Below, one piece after another: positions 36,867 to 45,535 of a stretch of 64,000 nucleotides of DNA. Both the position numbers and the translations under genes were made by a program. The notes beneath the pieces are model-generated. The model did not search any database. It saw only the letters and a list, made by a program, of their open reading frames with translations, and had not been told where the DNA came from. Source of the stretch: Flavobacteriaceae bacterium UBA7684 (lineage in GTDB: Bacteria; Bacteroidota; Bacteroidia; Flavobacteriales; Flavobacteriaceae); the NCBI GenBank assembly GCA_002482885.1, contig DLGW01000005.1, forward strand, positions 66,533-130,532. Reading direction: 5' to 3'. Numbering within the stretch: the first letter of the stretch is position 1; each line of letters opens with the position of its first letter.

Positions 36867-36874
36867 CAAATATA
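36867..36874 (-). promoter_or_regulatory. Predicted -7 box for pyrH
   Basis: TATATTTG on the minus strand. It lies upstream of REP-like element A2, so a transcript from here would carry the hairpins in its leader. Confidence 0.45.
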
Positions 36875-36954
36875 AACATATTCTGTTTTTGTATCGTATT
36901 CGTTAAAAATAATGTTAAGTAACATTTATTACTTTTTTATCCTTGATGGTTTTG

Positions 36955-36962
36955 TAGCTTTG
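36955..36962 (+). promoter_or_regulatory. Predicted -7 box for the thioredoxin-like gene
   Basis: TAGCTTTG, 19 bases before the ATG at 36982. Confidence 0.45.
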
Positions 36963-36981
36963 TGGCATCAAATTCAAATTT

Positions 36982-37602
36982 ATGGTAGCCATTATCCAAG
37001 ACAGTTTAGCTAAAAGTCATTCTTACACCGAATATAGAAATATAGTTTCTTCGCTTTTGAAAGAAGGAAAGTCAACCGGAAATGAGCAATCAGAAGCCTT
37101 GACGCATTATTCCGAATTGAATGAAACGCGTATGAATCGTTTGGAGAAAACCATCAAAATCACCGATGAGTTTGCTGAAAAATTACACCAATTGCAAGGC
37201 GAATACCTTTGGTTAGTGATTTCAGAAGGGTGGTGTGGCGATGCGGCCCAACTTACACCCATTTTTTACAAGATGGCTGAACTTTCGCCAAAAATCGAAC
37301 TTAAAATGGTGTTTCGAGATGAGAATGATGATTTGATGAATTTGTTTCTAACAAATGGCGCGAGAAGCATTCCAAAACTGATTATTCTAGACAAAAATAC
37401 TTTAGAAGTTTTAGGCGATTTTGGGCCAAGACCCTATGGAGCCAAACATTTGATTTTAAATTATAAAGCCGAACATGGTGTGGTAGATGAAACCGCTAAA
37501 ACCAATTTACAATTGTGGTATTTGCACGATAAAGGATTATCAACGCAACAAGAAATTATGGCATTGATGTCGGCGTTTGAATTAAAACACGATATAGTTT
37601 AG
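36982..37602 (+). CDS. Thioredoxin-like protein with a single active-site cysteine
   Basis: 206 residues. A helical N-terminal region is followed by a thioredoxin fold with EGWCGDAAQ (Trp84-Cys85-Gly-Asp-Ala88), so the second Cys of the usual CxxC is Ala, and with the cis-proline region SIPKLII. There is no signal peptide. It could work as a monothiol reductase or a chaperone-like protein; a two-cysteine disulfide mechanism is not possible. The 3' end overlaps the converging 187-residue gene by 21 bases. Confidence 0.85.
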   Translation: MVAIIQDSLAKSHSYTEYRNIVSSLLKEGKSTGNEQSEALTHYSELNETRMNRLEKTIKITDEFAEKLHQLQGEYLWLVISEGWCGDAAQLTPIFYKMAELSPKIELKMVFRDENDDLMNLFLTNGARSIPKLIILDKNTLEVLGDFGPRPYGAKHLILNYKAEHGVVDETAKTNLQLWYLHDKGLSTQQEIMALMSAFELKHDIV

Positions 37603-38145
37603 TCCGATAACAAAGCTGCCAATTCTTTCGGGCGTGATTTTAGAAAAACCATATTGGCACAATTCAATATACAATCCAAAGCCACTTTCCTCGTCTTCGA
37701 CACCCAAACTTATTTTTTTAAAATTGCCTGATAATTTGTCGCCACTAATAGAAAGTGCTCTACCATAGCCAACTTCTGAGGTAATCCGCATTTCTTCGGT
37801 AATTCTTGGACTTAGGCGAAATGTTCCGAAAACGGGCACTACAACCAAACAACGGTTGGCTTTCCAGTCGATTCCAATGTTCATACCTACGCCAATCCAC
37901 TTGTCTAAATGAGTCCCAATTCCGGCTCTGGCAGTTATTCCGTCTAATAAAAACCAAGGCTCTTTTTCACCGGTATAAGGATCGATTTCGCCGGCATATT
38001 GATTCACTCTCAAAGGAGCTGAAACTTCAAATTTTGTGTAAAATGGTTTAGGATCTTCAATATATTTTCTCGGTTTCACTTCTTCGTCTTGGGCAAAGCC
38101 AAATTGAAAAACTAATAAAAGAAAAAGAAGTAGTTTAGACTTCAT
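37582..38145 (-). CDS. Exported beta-rich protein, probable outer-membrane barrel
   Basis: 187 residues from the ATG at 38145, which begins a clear signal peptide (MKSKLLLFLLLVFQFGFA). An upstream in-frame ATG at 38172 lies inside truB. The mature part contains the alternating strands of a small barrel (ARAGIGTHL, VGMNIGIDW, RITSEVGYG) and ends in Phe. The start overlaps the end of truB by 11 bases, so it is the last gene of the ftsX-uppP-truB operon. Function unknown. Confidence 0.68.
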   Translation of the reverse strand: MKSKLLLFLLLVFQFGFAQDEEVKPRKYIEDPKPFYTKFEVSAPLRVNQYAGEIDPYTGEKEPWFLLDGITARAGIGTHLDKWIGVGMNIGIDWKANRCLVVVPVFGTFRLSPRITEEMRITSEVGYGRALSISGDKLSGNFKKISLGVEDEESGFGLYIELCQYGFSKITPERIGSFVIGLNYIVF

Positions 38146-38839
38146 CTGAATTGATTTTTTGTTCAAATTCATGAGGCGTAATACCGTTGTCTACTGAATA
38201 ATCGCCAATCTTAGTTCGGCGTAAAACCGATAAATAGCCGCCGGAATGTAAAGCTTTTCCAAAATCAAAAGCCAGCGAACGAATATAAGTACCTTTGCTA
38301 CAGCTTACTCTAAAATCAATTTCCGGCAAAGCGATTCGCGTGATTTCAAATTCATGTATCGTTGTTTTTCGGGCTTGAATTTCCACTTCTTCTCCGGCAC
38401 GAGCGTGTTCGTACAATCGGATTCCATCTTTTTTGATGGCCGAAAATACCGGTGGCTTTTGGTCGATTTCACCCAAAAATTGTTGGGTGGTTTCCTGAAT
38501 TAAAGCTTCAGTAATATGTTCCGTTGGAAAAGTCGCGTTTACTTCGGTTTCTAAATCATACGATGGCGTAGTCGCGCCAATCGTAATGGTTCCGGTATAT
38601 TCTTTGGCTTGACCTTGAATTTCGGTAATTTTTTTGGTAAATTTTCCGGTGCAAACAATCAGTAAACCAGTCGCCAACGGATCTAAAGTTCCGGCGTGAC
38701 CAATTTTGAATTTCTTAGGAAGATTGTATTGTCGTTTTAGTATGTACTTCAATTTGTTCACCGCTTGAAACGAAGACCAAGTCAAAGGTTTGTCAATTAA
38801 AAGGACTTGACCTTCTAAAAAATCTTCAGCAGTTTTCAA
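38135..38839 (-). CDS. truB: tRNA pseudouridine-55 synthase
   Basis: 234 residues. The catalytic Asp lies in GHAGTLDPLATGLL, with the KPxxxSSF motif (KPLTWSSFQAVNKLK) before it and RVSCSKGTYIRSLAFDFG after it. It makes pseudouridine 55 in the T-loop of tRNAs. The protein lacks an extended C-terminal PUA domain, as in the short form of this family. It starts three bases after the uppP stop, a tight operon. Confidence 0.95.
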   Translation of the reverse strand: MKTAEDFLEGQVLLIDKPLTWSSFQAVNKLKYILKRQYNLPKKFKIGHAGTLDPLATGLLIVCTGKFTKKITEIQGQAKEYTGTITIGATTPSYDLETEVNATFPTEHITEALIQETTQQFLGEIDQKPPVFSAIKKDGIRLYEHARAGEEVEIQARKTTIHEFEITRIALPEIDFRVSCSKGTYIRSLAFDFGKALHSGGYLSVLRRTKIGDYSVDNGITPHEFEQKINSDEV

Positions 38840-38842
38840 TAT

Positions 38843-39652
38843 CTATTTGTTTAAAGAGAAATAGGCTAACAAGATAACACCGGCTACAATTCGGTAATAA
38901 CCCCAAGGTTTGAAACCATATTTTTTAATGATGCCAATAAAGAATTTGATGGCAATTATGGCTACAATAAAAGCGACAATGTTACCAACCAAAAACATTT
39001 TTAGGTTATCAGGAGATTGTGTCAACAATTCATATCCTTTGAGTTGAGAGGTTTCATAAGTTTTCAAAAACAAAGAATAAGTCGTCACCGCCAACATCGT
39101 TGGAACCGCTAAAAAGAACGAGAATTCCGCTGCCGTTTCTCTCGTCAATCCTTGTTGCATACCGCCAATAATAGAAGCTGCCGAACGACTCGTGCCGGGC
39201 ATCATCGCCAAACATTGCCAAAAGCCTATCGTAACCGCTTTTTTGATGGTAATGTCTTCTTCGTGAGCGACGGTCGGACTGTGAAAACGACCATCAATAA
39301 ACAATAAAACAATACCGCCAATAATGAGCACAATCGCAATTGGGATAGGATTTCCAAGGACTGCGTCAATTTTATCATCAAATATTTTCCCTAAAACTAA
39401 GGCCGGAATAACCGCGCAAGCCAATTTGATATAAAAGTTAATCTTGCGGAAATCAAAGAACTTTTTCCAGTACAAAGCCACTACGGCTAAGATGGCGCCA
39501 AACTGTATCGAAACTTGAAACAATTTCACAAAATCATCTTCCTGAATGCCAAAAAAAGAACTGGTAAAAATCATATGAGCCGTCGAAGAAACCGGTAAGT
39601 ATTCGGTTAAACCTTCAACAATGGCGATAAGTATCGCTTGAATGTAATCCAT
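38843..39652 (-). CDS. uppP: Undecaprenyl-diphosphate phosphatase
   Basis: 269 residues with about eight transmembrane segments. Both signature regions are present: EGLTEYLPVSSTAHM near the N-terminus and MMPGTSRSAASIIGGM in the middle. It recycles the lipid carrier of cell-wall synthesis by dephosphorylating undecaprenyl diphosphate. Overproduction gives bacitracin tolerance in other bacteria. It lies between DUF3098 and truB, the usual order in Flavobacteria. Confidence 0.96.
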   Translation of the reverse strand: MDYIQAILIAIVEGLTEYLPVSSTAHMIFTSSFFGIQEDDFVKLFQVSIQFGAILAVVALYWKKFFDFRKINFYIKLACAVIPALVLGKIFDDKIDAVLGNPIPIAIVLIIGGIVLLFIDGRFHSPTVAHEEDITIKKAVTIGFWQCLAMMPGTSRSAASIIGGMQQGLTRETAAEFSFFLAVPTMLAVTTYSLFLKTYETSQLKGYELLTQSPDNLKMFLVGNIVAFIVAIIAIKFFIGIIKKYGFKPWGYYRIVAGVILLAYFSLNK

Positions 39653-39655
39653 TGG

Positions 39656-39695
39656 TTAGATTGTTAGATGATTAGATTATTAGATTGTTAGATTT
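39656..39695. repeat. 8-bp tandem tract, five units, before uppP
   Basis: TTAGATTG, TTAGATGA, TTAGATTA, TTAGATTG and TTAGATTT run without interruption up to four bases from the uppP start codon, on the leader side. Confidence 0.75.
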
Positions 39696-39758
39696 TTGCT
39701 TTGGTTGATTGTAAAGGTCCAATTATCCAAAAATCTAATAATCCAACAATCTGAGAAG

Positions 39759-39995
39759 TTATTTACTTTTCTTAAATATCGAATAAATAGTTATCCCGAA
39801 ACCAATCAAAACGACCGTTGGTGCTAAACGAATTCTTTGAAAATTAAAAACGGCATCGTTCCAAACTTTCGGATCATCGCTTCCGCCACCGCTCATTAGA
39901 ATAAATCCAACGGCAATCACGGCCATACCGATTAATAATATTTTGTAGTTCACCTTATCAAAAAGGAAATCCGGTTGTTGCTCGTTGTTTTTCAT
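39759..39995 (-). CDS. DUF3098 small membrane protein
   Basis: 78 residues with two transmembrane segments (about 17-36, INIT-free hydrophobic run ILLIGMAVIAVGFILM, and about 57-74, PTVVLIGFGITIYSIF). The loop holds SGGGSDDPKVWNDAVFNFQRIRLAP, a typical word of the family. The gene sits between ftsX and uppP in most Bacteroidetes, which suggests a link with cell division or wall synthesis. No function is established. Confidence 0.88.
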   Translation of the reverse strand: MKNNEQQPDFLFDKVNYKILLIGMAVIAVGFILMSGGGSDDPKVWNDAVFNFQRIRLAPTVVLIGFGITIYSIFKKSK

Positions 39996-40026
39996 CTTAA
40001 TGTTGAATGTTTTTATTTGTTTTTTA

Positions 40027-40070
40027 ACTGAACACTGCTCCCGAGGCTTCGGGACTGAGCACTGAACACT
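40027..40070. repeat. 7-bp tandem words around a CCCGAGGCTTCGGG palindrome
   Basis: ACTGAACACTG and ACTGAGCACTGAACACT flank a palindrome at the very end of ftsX; the stop codon (TAG) lies inside the repeat. The words match the tract inside leuS at 42791-42818. Confidence 0.6.
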
Positions 40071-40944
40071 AATATAAATCGTCTGTTCTTAAATTCAAAA
40101 AGCGCTGTGTTGCAAAATAAGTACTAATCCAAGTAATCACAATACCCATAATCAAAACACCCAACAACACTACACCAATCGACAATTGGTCTTCCATAAT
40201 TCCTAAATTCGGGAAGTTAAATTGTATGTAAACCAGCAAACCAATCAAAGCCAAAATAGCCAAAACAGCCCCAATAAATCCAAGAATTACGCTGGTTTTG
40301 ATAAAGGGTTTCCGAATGAAGGATTTGGTTGCGCCAACCATTTGCATCGTTTTAATGATAAATCTATTAGCGTAAATCGAAAGTCGCAGCGAACTGTTAA
40401 TCAGCAATACCGAAACAAACGCAAAAACACCTGTAATAATCAAAATCCACATACTGATATTTTTGATATTGTCGTTCACCAAAGTCACCAATTGCTTGTC
40501 ATAAACAATATCAGCCACCATTTCGTTTTTACGCAAACGGTTTTCAATTTTGGTAATTTCTGCATTGTTAACAAAATCGGCTTTCAAATGAATGTCAAAA
40601 GAATTCTGCAACGGATTCACACCCAAAAACTGCATAAAATCCTCGCCGATTACTTCCTTGTGTTGGGTTGCCGCTTGTTCTTTGGAAACATATTCAAAAG
40701 ATTTGGCAAATTTCGCCGTCTTCATTTCTTCTGTAAAAGCTTTCATCACTGAGTCGTTGGCTTCGTTTTTAAAGAAAACGGTCATCGCAATTTCTTCCTT
40801 GAAATTGTCTGATAAACGCTTGGAATTGATGACAAAAAGCCCCAAAGTTCCCAGTAAAAACAGCACCAAAAAGATACTCAACACTACCGAAAAATAAGAG
40901 GTAATTACCCTGCGTTTTTGAAACTTTTCAAATGAGTCTGACAT
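40069..40944 (-). CDS. ftsX: Cell-division protein FtsX
   Basis: 291 residues from the ATG at 40944 (MSDSFEKFQKRRV). An in-frame ATG 17 codons upstream gives an extension with no family support. The layout is a short cytoplasmic N-terminus, one membrane segment (about 17-40), a periplasmic domain (about 45-165), then three more membrane segments. FtsX and the ATPase FtsE regulate peptidoglycan hydrolysis at the division site; ftsE is not in the window. It is the first gene of the ftsX-DUF3098-uppP-truB operon. Confidence 0.92.
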   Translation of the reverse strand: MSDSFEKFQKRRVITSYFSVVLSIFLVLFLLGTLGLFVINSKRLSDNFKEEIAMTVFFKNEANDSVMKAFTEEMKTAKFAKSFEYVSKEQAATQHKEVIGEDFMQFLGVNPLQNSFDIHLKADFVNNAEITKIENRLRKNEMVADIVYDKQLVTLVNDNIKNISMWILIITGVFAFVSVLLINSSLRLSIYANRFIIKTMQMVGATKSFIRKPFIKTSVILGFIGAVLAILALIGLLVYIQFNFPNLGIMEDQLSIGVVLLGVLIMGIVITWISTYFATQRFLNLRTDDLY

Positions 40945-41020
40945 AAACAGTGATTTAAGCCGTAAAAATAGTAAAGAAAATTGTTTAACGTACAAACTTT
41001 TAACTTAATTATATTAAATG

Positions 41021-41028
41021 TAAATTTG
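41021..41028 (+). promoter_or_regulatory. Predicted -7 box for leuS
   Basis: TAAATTTG, 112 bases before the leuS ATG. The long leader between them contains further CGGTTGTC and CGGACAACTGATAACAGATA words related to the 7-bp tracts. Confidence 0.4.
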
Positions 41029-41140
41029 CCCTCAATTTTTCTCTTGTCGGTTGTCTGTTTATTGTTATCGGGGTTTCAAATCACCTTTAAATTAGCAGGA
41101 TTACAACCGATAACGGACAACTGATAACAGATAACTGAAA

Positions 41141-44100
41141 ATGAAATATTTCCACGAAAAAATCGAAGCCAAATGGCAACAGTATTGGGCACAAAACCAA
41201 ACCTTCGCCGCCACCAATAACTCAGACAAACCTAAATATTATGTTCTCGATATGTTTCCTTATCCATCCGGAGCAGGTTTGCACGTTGGGCATCCTTTGG
41301 GTTATATCGCTTCCGATATCGTGGCGCGTTTCAAACGCCATAAAGGCTTTAATGTTTTGCATCCGCAAGGGTATGATTCTTTCGGTCTTCCGGCGGAACA
41401 ATACGCGATACAAACCGGTCAACATCCGGAGAAAACCACGCGTGAAAACATTGCCCGTTACCGTGAGCAATTAGACAAAATTGGTTTCTCTTTCGATTGG
41501 AGTAGAGAAGTGCGCACTTCCAACGCCGATTATTATAAACATACCCAGTGGATTTTCATTCAACTATTCAATTCTTATTATTGCAAACATGCAGACAGAG
41601 CATTTGATATTTCTGAATTAATTAAAGTTTTTGAAACTGAAGGCAATCAGATGGTTGATGCAGTTTGTGATGATAATGTTGAAATTTTTACGGCTTCACA
41701 ATGGAATTCATTTTCATCAGAAGAACAACAAAAAATATTACTACAATACAGATTAACCTATTTAGCGGAAACCGAAGTTAACTGGTGTCCGGCTTTAGGA
41801 ACCGTATTGGCGAATGACGAAATCGTAAACGGTGTTTCCGAACGCGGCGGTCATCCGGTGATACGCAAAAAAATGACGCAATGGTCGATGCGAATTTCAG
41901 CCTATGCGGAAAGATTATTACAAGGTTTAGACACTATCGATTGGAGTGAATCGATTAAAGAAAGTCAAAGAAACTGGATCGGAAAGTCCGTTGGTGCAAC
42001 AGTAAAGTTCTCCGTTCTCGGTTCTCCGTTGTCAAAGGAACCGTCAACTGACAACCGACAACCGACAACCATCGATGTTTTCACAACCAGACCTGATACC
42101 ATTTTCGGAGTGACGTTTATGACGTTAGCACCGGAGCACGAATTGGTTGCCCAAATCACAACCGTTGAACAAAAAGCAGCCGTTGAAGCATATGTTGAAG
42201 CCACTGCCAAACGTTCTGAAAGAGAAAGAATGGCCGATGTAAAAACCATATCCGGGGTATTTACCGGCGCTTATGCCGAACATCCATTCACCAAAGAACC
42301 GATTCCGGTTTGGATTGGCGATTATGTGTTAGCAGGCTACGGAACCGGTGCCGTTATGGCTGTTCCTTGTGGCGATGAAAGAGATTATGCGTTTGCCAAT
42401 TTCTTCAAAGGCCAGAAAGGTATGCCAGAAATCAAAAACATTTTCAACCAAGATATATCCCAAGAAGCTTTTGCTTCCAAAGAGGGTTTCGAATTAGTCA
42501 ACTCGGATTTCCTAAACGGTTTGGGCTACAAAGAAGGCACCAAAAAAATCATCGAAGAATTAGAGAAAATCGGACAGGGAAAAGGCAAAACCAATTACCG
42601 TTTGCGCGATGCCGTATTTTCCCGTCAAAGATATTGGGGCGAACCGTTCCCGGTGTATTATGTGAATGGCTTACCGCAAATGATTGATGCCAAATACTTG
42701 CCAATCGTTTTACCGGAAGTAGAAAAATATTTACCCACCGAAGACGGCCAACCGCCATTAGGAAACGCTACGGATTGGGCTTGGGATAGTGTTCAGTGTT
42801 CAGTGGTTAGTGTTCAGTTGATTGACAACAAGACAATATTTCCATTAGAACTCAACACCATGCCGGGTTGGGCAGGCAGTTCATGGTATTGGATGCGTTA
42901 TATGGATGCACACAATGACGCTGAGTTTGCCTCAGCCGATGCACTGAAATATTGGGAAAGCGTAGATTTATACATAGGCGGAAGCGAGCATGCGACAGGC
43001 CATTTGTTGTACTCTCGTTTTTGGAACAAATTCTTAAAAGATAGAGGTTACGCGCCAACCGAAGAACCATTTAAGAAGTTGATTAATCAGGGAATGATTT
43101 TGGGGATGAGTGCTTTTGTTTACAGGTGGGAATATGGATTACCTGCTGATTCAAAAAATCAAAATCGTAAAGTTGTTTTTTTTAGTAGAGGCTTAATTGA
43201 AAAAGCAGTTAAAGAAAAGAGTTTTATTTCAGAAGTAAATGATAAGGCAATATCGATTAATAATGATTTAACAGCTTATCATGGTCATATTAAAAGTTCA
43301 GAAGCAGATTGGAAACATTTTACTCCAATTCATGTCGACTTAGCTGTTATCAATGACATCACAAACGAATTAGACATCGAAGCCTTCAAAAACCATCCGT
43401 TATATACTGATTACAAAGACGCCGAATTCATTACAGAAAACGGCAAATACATAGTAGGTCGCGAAGTCGAAAAAATGTCCAAATCCAAATACAACGTCGT
43501 AAACCCGGATGATATTTGCAACGATTACGGCGCCGATACTTTGCGTTTATACGAAATGTTCCTTGGACCATTAGAACAAGCCAAACCATGGAATACTGCC
43601 GGAATCACCGGAGTGTCAGGCTTCTTGAAAAAACTATGGCGTTTGTATTTTGATGAAAATACCGGTTTGAATGTTACTAACGACGAACCAACACCGGAAA
43701 TGTACAAATCACTCCATAAAACCATCAAAAAAGTGACGGAAGATATCGAGAACTTCTCGTTCAATACTTCGGTATCGCAGTTTATGATTTGTGTGAATGA
43801 GTTGGCGCAAATGAAATGCAACCACAGAGCGATTTTGGAACCATTGGCGATTGTCATTTCGCCTTATGCACCGCATATCGCTGAGGAACTTTGGGCACAA
43901 TTAGGACACGAAGGGTCTATTTCTACTGTTGATTTCCCATTGGTAAACGAAAAATACTTAGTAGAATCGGAAAAAGAATACCCGGTTTCCTTCAACGGAA
44001 AAATGCGTTTTACCATCAAATTGCCTTTGGATTTAACCGTAGCCCAAATACAAGAAATCGTAATGGCAGACGAAAGAACCATCAAGCAATTAGAAGGAAG

Positions 44101-44155
44101 AACACCCAATAAAGTGATTATCGTTCCGGGGAAAGTGATTAACTTGGTGGGATAA
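41141..44155 (+). CDS. leuS: Leucyl-tRNA synthetase
   Basis: 1004 residues, class Ia. The HIGH motif is at about 42-48 (GLHVGHPLGY), the CP1 editing domain contains FTTRPDTIFGVTF (about 313-325), and KMSKS appears in EKMSKSKYNVVNPDD (about 776-790). The anticodon-binding domain and the C-terminal tail follow. An insertion with EGNQMVDAVCDDNVEIF is usual for this phylum. Two stretches are not: residues about 290-310 and 551-559 are encoded by 7-bp tandem words that also occur between genes in this window. The protein is longer than E. coli LeuRS. It charges tRNA-Leu in the cytoplasm. Confidence 0.97.
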   Translation: MKYFHEKIEAKWQQYWAQNQTFAATNNSDKPKYYVLDMFPYPSGAGLHVGHPLGYIASDIVARFKRHKGFNVLHPQGYDSFGLPAEQYAIQTGQHPEKTTRENIARYREQLDKIGFSFDWSREVRTSNADYYKHTQWIFIQLFNSYYCKHADRAFDISELIKVFETEGNQMVDAVCDDNVEIFTASQWNSFSSEEQQKILLQYRLTYLAETEVNWCPALGTVLANDEIVNGVSERGGHPVIRKKMTQWSMRISAYAERLLQGLDTIDWSESIKESQRNWIGKSVGATVKFSVLGSPLSKEPSTDNRQPTTIDVFTTRPDTIFGVTFMTLAPEHELVAQITTVEQKAAVEAYVEATAKRSERERMADVKTISGVFTGAYAEHPFTKEPIPVWIGDYVLAGYGTGAVMAVPCGDERDYAFANFFKGQKGMPEIKNIFNQDISQEAFASKEGFELVNSDFLNGLGYKEGTKKIIEELEKIGQGKGKTNYRLRDAVFSRQRYWGEPFPVYYVNGLPQMIDAKYLPIVLPEVEKYLPTEDGQPPLGNATDWAWDSVQCSVVSVQLIDNKTIFPLELNTMPGWAGSSWYWMRYMDAHNDAEFASADALKYWESVDLYIGGSEHATGHLLYSRFWNKFLKDRGYAPTEEPFKKLINQGMILGMSAFVYRWEYGLPADSKNQNRKVVFFSRGLIEKAVKEKSFISEVNDKAISINNDLTAYHGHIKSSEADWKHFTPIHVDLAVINDITNELDIEAFKNHPLYTDYKDAEFITENGKYIVGREVEKMSKSKYNVVNPDDICNDYGADTLRLYEMFLGPLEQAKPWNTAGITGVSGFLKKLWRLYFDENTGLNVTNDEPTPEMYKSLHKTIKKVTEDIENFSFNTSVSQFMICVNELAQMKCNHRAILEPLAIVISPYAPHIAEELWAQLGHEGSISTVDFPLVNEKYLVESEKEYPVSFNGKMRFTIKLPLDLTVAQIQEIVMADERTIKQLEGRTPNKVIIVPGKVINLVG
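42008..42070 (+). repeat. 7-bp tandem words inside leuS, first tract
   Basis: TTCTCCG, TTCTCGG, TTCTCCG at 42008-42028, then CTGACAA, CCGACAA, CCGACAA at 42048-42068. They encode a low-complexity Ser/Pro/Asn/Thr stretch just before the conserved CP1 editing motif. Confidence 0.8.
42791..42818 (+). repeat. 7-bp tandem words inside leuS, second tract
   Basis: GTTCAGT, GTTCAGT, GGTTAGT, GTTCAGT, encoding roughly VQCSVVSVQ between the WAWDS and LIDNKTIFPLELN segments. Confidence 0.8.
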
Positions 44156-44191
44156 ATCAAACGTCATTGCGGCGAACAAAATAATGGAAAC

Positions 44192-44219
44192 CCAAACTCT
44201 CGAAGTTTGGTTTTTTTTT
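44192..44219 (+). terminator. Terminator of leuS
   Basis: CCAAACT at 44192-44198 pairs with AGTTTGG at 44204-44210, followed by nine T. Confidence 0.88.
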
Positions 44220-44270
44220 ATAGAAAATCGTTAAATAGGGTGCGACAGTCTAAAATAATATTTTTCAGAG

Positions 44271-44428
44271 TGTTGCATAAGTATTTTAGTTTGTCGCACT
44301 GATAATTTACTGTGTCGCAGTGGTATTTTAATATGTCGCAGTGCTATTTTAGTATGTTGCAAAATGATTTTACAGGGTTGCAGTAATAAATTGTATCATC
44401 GCAGTACTATTTTAATATGTTGCACTCG
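44271..44428. repeat. Array of eight units with an exact 21-bp period
   Basis: Units start at 44271, 44292, 44313, 44334, 44355, 44376, 44397 and 44418. Each begins with a form of TGTYGCA and most contain TATTTTA at the same place. A half unit in inverted orientation (TGCGACAGTCTAAAATA) lies at 44240-44256. The array fills most of a 377-bp gap between leuS and a 61-residue gene. I see no ORF with a start codon covering it. Confidence 0.8.
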
Positions 44429-44532
44429 TTTTTGAAGGAAACGGACGCAATATCCAAGACTTCTAACGCATTTGAATCCTTTTTTTGTAACCAAAAACCA
44501 AGTTCGTCGTATAAGTACCAAAAACACACACG

Positions 44533-44718
44533 ATGAAGAAACACGAAATCCACACCATTGTTGAAAAAGCAGGCTTTAGCAGCATGAAAGAAAAATTAAC
44601 CGAGAAAGTGGAGCTCTTTCTAAACGAAAAAGCCAACGCCGGTTACGAAATCATCAGCGTTTCTTTTACGTATTATGAAGGCGCAGAACTAGTTGCTTTC
44701 ATCACCATTTGCAGATAA
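44533..44718 (+). CDS. Small protein, DUF4177-like
   Basis: 61 residues with a helix-rich N-terminal half and the segment KVELFLNEKANAGYEIISVSF, which resembles the small DUF4177 and related alpha/beta proteins (a helix with Ala-Gly-Tyr-Glu followed by a strand). No signal peptide. The start follows a purine-rich stretch (ACACACACG), and the next gene begins 82 bases later, so it may share the transcript of the zinc peptidase. Function unknown. Confidence 0.6.
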   Translation: MKKHEIHTIVEKAGFSSMKEKLTEKVELFLNEKANAGYEIISVSFTYYEGAELVAFITICR

Positions 44719-44800
44719 GTGACAAGCTGTCACTGATTTCCCGACATTTCGGGATTGGCGTACAATTTGATAAACTTATAGAAACTAAAAATTAGAAATC

Positions 44801-45496
44801 ATGATAGGATATTATATTTTAATCGGCTTGATTGCCTTAGTCAGTTTTGCCGTAAGCTCGAAACTCAAGAGTAAATTCGCAGAATATTCAAAAGTACACT
44901 TGCGCAATGGCATGAGTGGTGCCGAAATAGCAGCCCAAATGTTACAAGACCACGGCATTTATGACGTAAAAGTCATTTCTACACCGGGTCAATTAACCGA
45001 CCATTACAATCCGGCGGACAAAACCGTAAACTTGAGTGAAGGCGTTTACAACCAAAGAAATGCCGCTGCTGCTGCGGTTGCCGCACACGAATGTGGTCAC
45101 GCTGTGCAACACGCAAAGGCGTATAGTATGTTGCAATTGCGTTCCCAATTGGTGCCGATTGTAAATATTTCCTCGACTTTATCCCAATGGTTAATCTTTG
45201 GTGGATTAATCTTAGGAGCCGCTGCAGGTTTAGGCTTAGGGTTTTATATAGCCGTTATCGGTTTGGTATTGATGGCCATCGCAACAGCTTTCAGTTTTAT
45301 TACTTTACCGGTAGAATACGATGCGAGTAACCGAGCTTTAGCATGGCTGAAAAACAAAAACATGTTGAGCCAACAAGAATATTCCGGTGCCGAAGACGCC
45401 TTAAAATGGGCTGCAAGAACTTATGTAGTCGCCGCGATTGGTGCTTTAGCCTCGCTGTTATATTGGGCGTTGCAAGTTTTTGGTTCCAGAGATTAA
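44801..45496 (+). CDS. Membrane zinc metallopeptidase, YugP-like
   Basis: 231 residues. An N-terminal membrane segment is followed by a soluble part with the zinc motif HECGH (His96, Glu97, His100) in AAHECGHAVQHAKAY, then two or three membrane segments (about 115-170) and a C-terminal one. This is the neutral zinc metallopeptidase family of YugP. The substrate is unknown. The region after the second histidine includes DASNRALAWL, which is conserved in the family. Confidence 0.88.
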   Translation: MIGYYILIGLIALVSFAVSSKLKSKFAEYSKVHLRNGMSGAEIAAQMLQDHGIYDVKVISTPGQLTDHYNPADKTVNLSEGVYNQRNAAAAAVAAHECGHAVQHAKAYSMLQLRSQLVPIVNISSTLSQWLIFGGLILGAAAGLGLGFYIAVIGLVLMAIATAFSFITLPVEYDASNRALAWLKNKNMLSQQEYSGAEDALKWAARTYVVAAIGALASLLYWALQVFGSRD

Positions 45497-45500
45497 TAAA

Positions 45501-45535
45501 AAAACCCGTTACGAGAGTAGCGGGTTTTCTTTTAT
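45501..45535. terminator. Bidirectional terminator between the peptidase and hxlR-type genes
   Basis: AAAACCCGTTAC pairs with GTAGCGGGTTTT around GAGA, with A and T runs on both sides. The stem and loop recur at 46861 and, altered, at 47586. Confidence 0.88.

Noticed and set aside
44271..44428. 21-bp array as a CRISPR array
   Set aside because: Units are adjacent without unique spacers, shorter than CRISPR repeats, and no cas gene is present.
44265..44440. Reading frame through the 21-bp array giving a repeated Cys-Arg-Ser heptapeptide
   Set aside because: The frame has no start codon before the repeats and no ribosome binding site; a 21-bp period keeps any frame open by itself.
44718..44734. 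AGTGACA-AGC-TGTCACT hairpin as a further GGAG-type REP element
   Set aside because: The stem and loop sizes fit, but the GGAG head and the AGGTAT tail are missing.
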